DNA of 64,000 bases from Nageia nagi (taxonomy: Eukaryota; Pinophyta). Position numbers and translations under genes: made by a program. The stretch spans positions 40,114,001 through 40,178,000 of the forward strand of contig JBITNC010000002.1 in assembly GCA_050084985.1 (NCBI GenBank), read 5' to 3'. The notes under the pieces are model-generated. The model was given only the letters and a program-made list of their open reading frames with translations, did no database searches and was not told the DNA's origin. This document shows, in pieces, positions 28,301-37,300 of the stretch; position 1 is the stretch's first letter, and each line of letters opens with the position of its first letter.

Positions 28301-31300
28301 CTGATTATGCTAAGAACAAGATTAGTGATCAACAAAGTTGTATTGAGAACAAGTCATACCTTCCCAAAGCAAGGAGCTCATTCTCCAAGCTAAGATCCCT
28401 ATTGATCTATGGTGCCCAAACTCTCCACGAGTCTTGACTCATGAATCTCTATTCACGGCTCAACGTGACATGCCTTCTCTCCTCAAGGTCCAATGTGAGG
28501 TGTCCAAGTCTCCCAAAGCTCCATGTGAGAGGTTTTATCAACCCCATCCCAAGTGTTGGGTAGCCAAGACCCCAAGGACTCTCCATAGTATCTTCGGCTC
28601 CTTCCTCATCCAACGTGGATCCCATAAGCCTACCGAGGCTCATCGCAACAATCTCCACCTCTTCCAATCCTGACGTGTGTGCCCAAGCCTCCAAAGGCTC
28701 AACGTGGGCTCCCTAAGCTCTTTTGGAGCCAATATAGGGTGATCGGCCACTTCTTACTCCAACGTGGGATGCCTAGGCCTCCTCATGCCCAACGTAGAGC
28801 ATGATGGCTCCTCTAATCCAACTGTGCCCACTCCATGCTCCTCAAACTACAACATAGGGAAAAGGAGCTCTTCCATCCTTGACATTCCCCCTCCAAGATC
28901 TCTGGAATACAACGTGGGGTGTGGGGACTCCTCCATGACAAACATGGCCCCTCCTGGCTCCTCAGGCTGCAATGTGGCTTTTCCTTTTGTCTTCTTTTTT
29001 TGATCCAGGGCATTTTCTTCAAACACATCCGGATATTGATCCAAGATGCCTTGGATCTCGAATGGTTGCTCCTTGGCCTCCCCAGTGTACAACATGGGGC
29101 CTCCCTTGGCCAATGTGAAGATGCATACCCCCTTAATAGCTCCTTTCTGAATTGTAGCATCCACATTCTTCGTCGAGATCACTTCCGTAATTGCTTCCAG
29201 TTTGTGGCTTGTGATACTGGATTGGGGTGCTATCTCTTGTTTGGCTTTCTTCTTTAGATCCAGGGCTGCATCCTCCTTGAAACCCCCCTGTGGATCGAAC
29301 ATTGGGGTCCGGTTGGTCTCGATCTCCCCAATGATGTTCCTATTCCATGCATTAACCTCATACCCCAGCAAGTCTTGGTACACATGAAAGGTGACATCCT
29401 TCTAAAATCTCTCAACCATACCATGATAGATTTGAAGTAAGATCTCAATCCGTGGTGGTGTTTTGTGTGCCAGATCTAGTCTGGGAAGACATGGCCTCCT
29501 TTTTTTCTTACACATTTTGTCCACATGTCTTTCGCCAAGATACCAAATGAGCTTCCTCCTTTCTTCTAACGGGATCTTCTCTTCCTCGAACCTCTGAAGC
29601 AAATGGCGAAAAAGTTTTGGACCATATTCCGACTTCTTCACAGTGATTGTGGATTGGCCCTCCATTCCCTCAGGCTGGCAAGATCTTAGCTCTGATACCA
29701 CTTATGATGACCTAAAATCACCCTCAACAAAAACACTCCAACTATGATACTCAAACCCTCAATGAATGTTGCAGCCACACCCACGTTAGGCCCCTAGGGC
29801 ACCTGAACCCCCTACAATGCAGATGTGAGTCTCTTAAGGCTTCCACACAACCCCTATACCCTTACATCATCCCTCTAAGGCACACACCAACAATTGGCAC
29901 CTTAACGAATGCCTCACAGGTGAATATGTAATGCTTGAACACCCACGAATGCAATGAAGCTTCCAACACCAATATACAAGAGACACAACACATACATAAA
30001 CAATGCACAACATAATGCAGAGAGACACAAGTTGTATTTTATTATGATATGGAATGGAATACAATGAGGATCTCAACATTCAGATCTAGGGTTCCAAACC
30101 CTCTGCAAGCCGAACACCACAAGAAAAACTCACTCCCTCAGACTCCGAATCTTCTTCTGCGAAGGAGCCTTCTTGAACCTTGGCGACCACTGAAGGTAGA
30201 AGCTTGCCCTCAAAATACCACCAGATGGACTAGGTGACCCACCTAAGTCATAGAATGCCAGGCTCCCAACCCTGTCACCCCCTAGACGTTGTCTAGGAAT
30301 AATGCTCAGCACCACCAAGACTTGAATGCCCAATCGGGTTCAATATAAGAGAAGTATAATCAATAGCTAACCACATCATGGAGTTCCATCCTCAATATAT
30401 AGTCTCTCCTAGATCTCACCTAGGAATCATGCGCATGCCTCTCTATTCCAATGTTATCTAGGGATTCCCGTAATCACAAGATCTAACAACTAGATATGCA
30501 ATGCCTTGGAATCATGCACTACAACTTAGACAAGCGATCCCATTCTTATTGCTACATGCATTGAATACACAACACAACATACTCATCTCCCAAGGAGTGG
30601 GATGTCACATTCCAAGGAGTCAATATGGGGCTGTTCATAGAATTCCGTGGGCGGCCACGAAGTGGAAGACTGGTTCGGCTGGCAAACTTCAAGAGACCAT
30701 AACTTCTTTGTTTCTTGATGAAACCATGTCATGTGACCTGTCAAAACATTTCCCACAAGATGCCCTATCCAAAGAACCAATCATATCAACTCACCAAGAC
30801 CTGTGGCGAACTCTACCTTCTAAAAGGGGATGTTATAGGGATTCCCACAATCCAGGATTACCCATACACACAACAATACATTGGGATTCCCACAATCCAA
30901 GATTACCCATACACATAACACACCATCACTACTCAAGGGGAGACGTCCCATTTTTGGGCTCACAGTGGGGTCCACAAACCATAAGCTCCTGCTTGAGTTA
31001 CACATATACAACATGAACATGAACAACACCTAGAATACAAAGAGGCTATGATACTATTGTTCATTGGCTCAAATGGGATGTCACAATCTACTCCCTCAAA
31101 ATCATAAAAACACGATCAGCCAATGGGAGAGCTTGAAATTTTTCCAAAATTTTCAAAATTGGCAAAATTAAAATTGGAGAGAAAGGTAGGGTTGCAAATA
31201 TCAAATTGAGCATCTTTGCTCTTGGAATTCTAGAAAAAACTCAAAATTTGCCCTCCAAAATCCTAGGCGGGAGTTTACTAAGTTTTCCAACTTTTGGCAT

Positions 31301-34300
31301 TTTTTCTCAATATTGGGTATGAGAAGGAAACTCCAAAAATGCGAAAACACCTTATCGAGCCTCCAAAATGCCCCCTCATGAAAAGCTCCAAATCCAATGC
31401 CTAAAAGCTCTAAATCCTCTCAAAATTTGCCAAATACCTTATAATCCCATCATTCATCCATTCATAAGGTCAAATCCACATTTTAAATTTTTTCCAAAAT
31501 TGACCCCCCATCTTTTCTGAAAAATAGACCAAAAATCCATTTTTACGAAAAATCCTCTCAAAATTCCTTGAAAATTTGCCAAAATGATCACATCAAGGAC
31601 AGATCCAGATTGAAAGAAAGGAGGTCAACATACTAACGAAACAAATCCAAAACAATGATTTGAAACTCCAAATTTTACCAAATTGATGCAAAACACCTCA
31701 AAATTCGTGTCAGAGGGCATCAAGTTTTGTAAATATTTTATTTTAAGCCGATTTTAATGGGACGAGTATTGTTCTCCCACTAAACCACATTGTAATCTCA
31801 ATTTAGCATTCAAATTAGCATTTTAAGTATTTTAGGGTTTCTTTAGAAAAAAATCCCCAAATTTGCCTATAAATAAGAGGCACGAGGTCTCATTTTCACT
31901 AGAGCTCATTTTGTGAAAAAATTACTTTTGTAAAAGAGGAGCAAATTTATGTATTCTTGCACAACTCTTTTATAAGCTATATACAAAATGGTTAAGGCAA
32001 AGATCAAGCTTGTTTATCCATTTGTGGTGTTGTGAATTGATTCTTAAGGATTATCGTTGTTCGTTTGACACTTTCGCATTCTTCCTTTGAAAACTCAAGT
32101 TTTAGAGAAAGTATCATTGCTTTACCTTTCTAAAGTGTTGGAAACCAATCTTTGATAGTTGCATCTTGGTTCATAGCATGCATGTTAGATGAAGTATTTT
32201 GAATTTGTTTTTTATTTTATGACATCAAACTAGAGGTTTACATCCAAACTCTTGTTCTTCCCATGTTTTTCCACCACATCCATTTGATTGCGTCAGTCCT
32301 GCTTGCAGAGTACCGACCATCGGCATTCCTCCCTGCTCCTCTTTCGAACAACTCGAACAATAGTTATTTGTTTGCAAAGTCAAATGAATTGGATGAAATC
32401 CCTTAACTGATTTGAAAAGGATGGACTTTTTAGACAATGCTTTATCGTGGTAACTAGTTTGGTATCTGACCATGTATTTGTTTCCATTTCACAAGTGTAG
32501 TCTTTCACTGTCCAGTATTGCCTTTATGCTTTATTTATGCTTTCAAACCCAAATACGATCTTTAATTCCACACACAAATATTACGAATAAACTCTATACA
32601 TCAAATAAAAAATGTTGGTTAACAAGCTGCTACCTCTCATTCCATTCATTTTTCCATAGAGGCTGATTCCAAAGAGGGATACCGCACATACATTATCTAT
32701 CCCTACGTAGAAACACTTGCACAAGCATTGCATTTTGCTTGACAAGGATACTTACAGACGTTAGAGCGTTGAGTAGGTGTTTCGACAAGAGCCTTGGAGG
32801 TATAAAGTCCTTTTCAAATGGGGGAATTGGTAACGCTTTCCCGACTATGTTGTTGGGGAGTTCCTAAAGCTTGAGGTGATTTTCAAAGAGTTACCGCAGG
32901 AAAGAAAAACCTCCCAACATGTCCCATCCTTCTTTTTGACCAAAACAACGGAAGATGCAAAGGGGTTGATACTTGGACGAATGTGACCCATGGCTAAGAG
33001 CTCATTAATGGTTTTTTGATTTTTCTATCTCGTTCTTATAGATTTTTGGATGTTTATATGGCTGAATCATAATGGGTTTTGTATCATGTTCCTATTCTAT
33101 GGTATGTTGGAAACCTCTACTAGGGGGTAGACCTTTTGGCATATCACTGAAAACTTTGCTATACTTATCCAACACAAACTATTTCTGAATGTAAAGGAGC
33201 ATGATTTTTAGCAGTATGAAGCTTACCTTTCATCATGAATACACCACCAGCCCATAAAACCTCATCTTTCCCTAATATGAGCTCCATTCTCTTTGTTGTT
33301 ACAATTTGAACAATAGGGTCTCTTATGCCTTGTAACACCACGTCACGCCCATTTGCTTTGAATTTTATTTGCAATGTTTGGTGGTTGGTTGTGTAGTCCT
33401 CCAAAGAGTACAACCATTGTACTCCCAACACTATATGAGGGCTTTCTTTGAGAGGAAGAACAAAGAAATCATCCAGAACTGGATAAGTATCAAAATTTAC
33501 CTTAATCTTAGGCACAAATTTGTTGCATGATGTTAGTGCCCCATTGCCTGTAACCACATTGAAACCAGAAAATGTTTCAATGACATTACGTGTAGCTCCA
33601 CCATCCACCAAAACAATCACCTTGTCACCCAAAACATTTCCAGGTACTTTGATGATAAAAAACTTGTACTTTCAACTGTATAGGCTGCATTTTCGACAAC
33701 AAGCTCCCCATTCTCTGTTTCATCAAATTCTATCTTCCCACTAGATTCGTATTCATTTTCTGAATTGTTTTCCCCATCAGAAGTCACTTCTATGTAATGA
33801 ATTTGGCCCTTACCTAAGCAGCGATGGCCCGGTTCCCAAGGTTTTTGGCAATCAAAACACAATTTCTTCCTCCTTAGTTCATTTTGCAATTCATAGTGTT
33901 CCCTTCGTTGTGATGCATGCTTTGGAAGCCTTTGGGGAGGACGTGTTGGCTTTCCTATGGGCTGATTTCTTGGTTGAAATGTACTCTTTTTCTGAAGAGC
34001 ATTTGATGAACCAGCCATGCTTGGTCTATAAGGTGGTACAACTGAAAATTTAGACCTTGGTGGGGCTGAAGATTCAAGTGAGAGAGCTCTCCTAATAGCT
34101 GTTTGCAAATTTGGAGGCTCAAAAGCTCTCACCAAATGCTTCAATGGCTCCATCAAACCCTTAATGAAGAGAAAGATGACTCTCTTATATGAAATATTGG
34201 GCACCATAACAGAAATTTTCTGAAATTTCTCCACATATGCCTCAACTATAGTCCTTTGTTGAAGAGTTGCCAACTCCCTAAAGAACTCCTCTTCATCCTT

Positions 34301-37300
34301 TCTCTTAAATTTGTCCAATACGCTTTGACTAAACTCATCAAAGGTAGTAATCTGTCCATGGCCTTGTGTCACAAGACCATGATGCCACCAATCATAAGCT
34401 ATCCCTTCTAGATACAATGTGGCAAACTGGACTGCATCCTCTTATAGCATAGGGTCAAGAGTAAAATAAGGTTGTAGCTTTTGGAGCCATGCCTTAGCTG
34501 TCATACCTTCACTCCCATTGAAAACTGGATCTTGCATTTTCTGCTGCCACTTCTTTTTCTCATTGTGTTGACTACCCGCTCCAATTTTCTTTCCTATGAT
34601 CTCCAAATAACTCTGGAAATTTATTGCATTTATGAATTCTTTTGATTTACTCTGGTACTCCATAAATAATGTGTCCACATCATTTTGTGCTTTAGTTTCT
34701 TGCTACTGCAAAAACATGGATTTGGCTGGCCTAGGCAAAGGAGAATGGTTGTACTTCACTAATTTTTCACTCCCTTCATCCAAAGTGGCTGCCCTATGAG
34801 ATGTTTCACCTTTGTTAGCTTGTGGTGGAGGGTTTCCTCTTTGATTCTCCCTCCGAAGATTCACCGAGTCAACAAATCTGACATGGTATCAAATTTCCTC
34901 TCAATCTCATCCCTAGGATTAAGGTCTCTTCTTTCCTCCTCCATAGTTGCCAATGCTTCCTCCTCAATCTCAACACCTAGATCTGGGTTTCCTCTCAAAC
35001 TAGGGTTTGACTGATTCTCCTTCAGATTATACCTGTGAGTTCCACTTTGCATGTAGGGTTTTTTCCACAAGTTGGCAAGAACGTGGCTCTAATACCACTG
35101 TAAAAACCCTAAGTAAAAGTGGCTCTAACCTTAGCTAAAATTCTGAAATTAGATTCTGAAATCTACCAGCAATATTCAAATCTGAAATTACTCAGGAAAT
35201 GCACCAAAATAACAATAGATGATCACTAATCCACCACAGAAAATTTATTTAATTTTTCTAAGATCAGCCAAATGGATGTTCAAAAATGACCTCAGATTTT
35301 GCAACAAGCTTCTTTCAAGATGGACATCCTCTTTCTAGGGCTAGAATATGTCACCAAAACCCTCAAACCTGACTTGGAAAGCCACTTGTCCCTCCTATGA
35401 TGCCAAGGGATACCTGCAAAAGTCACAAAATTGACTCCCAAGGTGGGATGTCACAGTCCACTAAACCCAAGTTCCGAAATCACTGAAAACTGAAGCTCCA
35501 ATGTGAATCTTGATGCAAATCCACCACTTTCCAATCATGCACAAGGCACATCACCTTGATACAAGCTTGGATGCTCTTGGAAACCTAGTGCATATCTCCT
35601 AAAGTTCACAAGAGGTGAGTTAGGGTTTCAGCCCACACTTAAACACAACAAAATAACATTACCTCCTTCCAAAATGGAGTGCCCAATTCCCTTTTATAGG
35701 AGATGTTCTAATTCCTTGTTGAGAGGGGCCCACTTATCACAACAACATAGCTTAAGTTATAACACACAAAAAGACTCCTAAAAACAAAAAAAAGAGTGTC
35801 CCAAAATGGGGGCATTACATGAATCCCTCAAGTGAAAATATTGTCTGCACGTAAGTTAGGTATCAAATTCTGTATCCACATGTGCATGGAGAACAGTTGA
35901 CTGCAGGAGAATAGTTCTTATCTTTTTTAATGGGACAGAGTAGTTGATACAAGAATTCAGATTTTGTGGAAAGCCTTTGGTGTTGATCCTCAAATACCTG
36001 GTCAAATCATGTCCATAGTTAGAGAGACCGATTTGCAGCTTGTATTTAATTTTACTTAAAATCACTACATGTATTATAGAGGCAAAATAGGCAACAAACA
36101 ATTCAACAAAAACATAAGACTGTCCCATCCACAGGCTATTAGATATTTGTCTATGTTATATTAGTTATGAATATTATAGATCTGTAGCCTACCTAGCAGG
36201 TGTGATAAAAGTCCTTGTCATTGTGATGTCTTTGCTTGTCTCTTGGACATTGCACTGTAGAGAAAAATTTGAATATGTTTGTCATGAAACTCTTTTGTCC
36301 TATTAAACTATGATACATGGGGACAAAATGTAGTATGTACAAGAAAGAAGATCAGAGTCAATGGATAACAAACGAGAGATCCACTAGGGATAATACATGA
36401 AGAGATGAAGTCTGGAAACTCAAGTGTGAGATTCGAAATATGAATTTGTGTACATTCAAAATCACTTCTTGTCCAGTCAATATTTCTCCTAGATCATTAT
36501 AAACTATGAACCACACAACATTGATATGCTCTTTGTTTTTCATGGATACCATTTTTTGGCAATTTTGTAGAAATCTGATCAAAGGGCAATGAGTATGGTT
36601 GTGTTCTTTGTGTGCTTCATTGCATTTCTATATGCCTGAAAGGCTGAATTTAATTGGAAACATTCTTTTCTTTAAGTTTTTGCACTGGGAACATCATTAT
36701 TTGTTATAATTATCTTTTTCCCTTGATAATTTTAAATATGTAAAGTGAAGTTCAGTTTTGCTTCTATCTATGTCCATTATTATTAAACTCTAACTCGTTT
36801 GTGTACATTTAAGCAATCAACTGGGTGGTTTAGTCGGAGTACTTTTGATCGATTGCGCTTGCATGTTCGTGTAAGATTTCTGTCGTTACTTCAAGGTAAT
36901 GCTCCAAGGGAACTAGTGCAAGAAGAAACCAAAATGCTTGAAAGATTGAAACGGAGGACAGTTATTGAAGGAATAGGGCATGAAAGTGATTCAGATGGAA
37001 TAGAGCATACTGGTGAATCTTTTAGTGCTGAAGGAGCAGAAAACCTTGCTCACAATTCAAATTATGAGAGCCAACCTGACTATGGTAAGTTTGGTTGGAA
37101 TGTTGATGACTAGATTGATCTTCTTGTATGGTGCTAATTTATTTTGCATTTATAATTTTTATAGTGGTTTGTGGTAGATGGTAGTTTGTTTATGCAAACA
37201 AGTATCAGAAAGGCTGATATAGCTGTATCTTGATATCACTTATGAAGTATCGAAGAAGACTCAGAAAAATGCTAATCTGGTTGAGGAAGAGGATGATGAT

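Larger units (their letters stand above)
25256..31085 (-). mobile_element. Complete LTR retrotransposon, apparently non-autonomous
   Basis: 5,830-bp element in minus orientation with two LTRs, a primer-binding site and a polypurine tract, flanked by the 5-bp duplication atcta (25251-25255 and 31086-31090). Uninterrupted relatives of the target ('gtggatctactctccc' at 22344) lie in the same window and confirm the empty site. The interior (26548-29702) has minus-strand frames, but I find no protease, reverse transcriptase, RNase H or integrase motif, so it would depend on another element for mobilisation (LARD-like). The LTR termini read TGTGA...TCACA, with one change at the right LTR's inner edge (TA for TG). 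Confidence 0.85.
32225..35819 (-). mobile_element. Truncated Ty3/gypsy retrotransposon
   Basis: Minus-strand element with 5' LTR (35099-35819), Met-type primer-binding site, gag, protease and the start of reverse transcriptase. A degraded RT tail follows, and a possible integrase fragment lies at 32473-32225. No second LTR was found, so the 3' part is lost or rearranged near 32 kb. It sits in the 19.5-kb intron in antisense orientation to the host gene. Confidence 0.8.
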
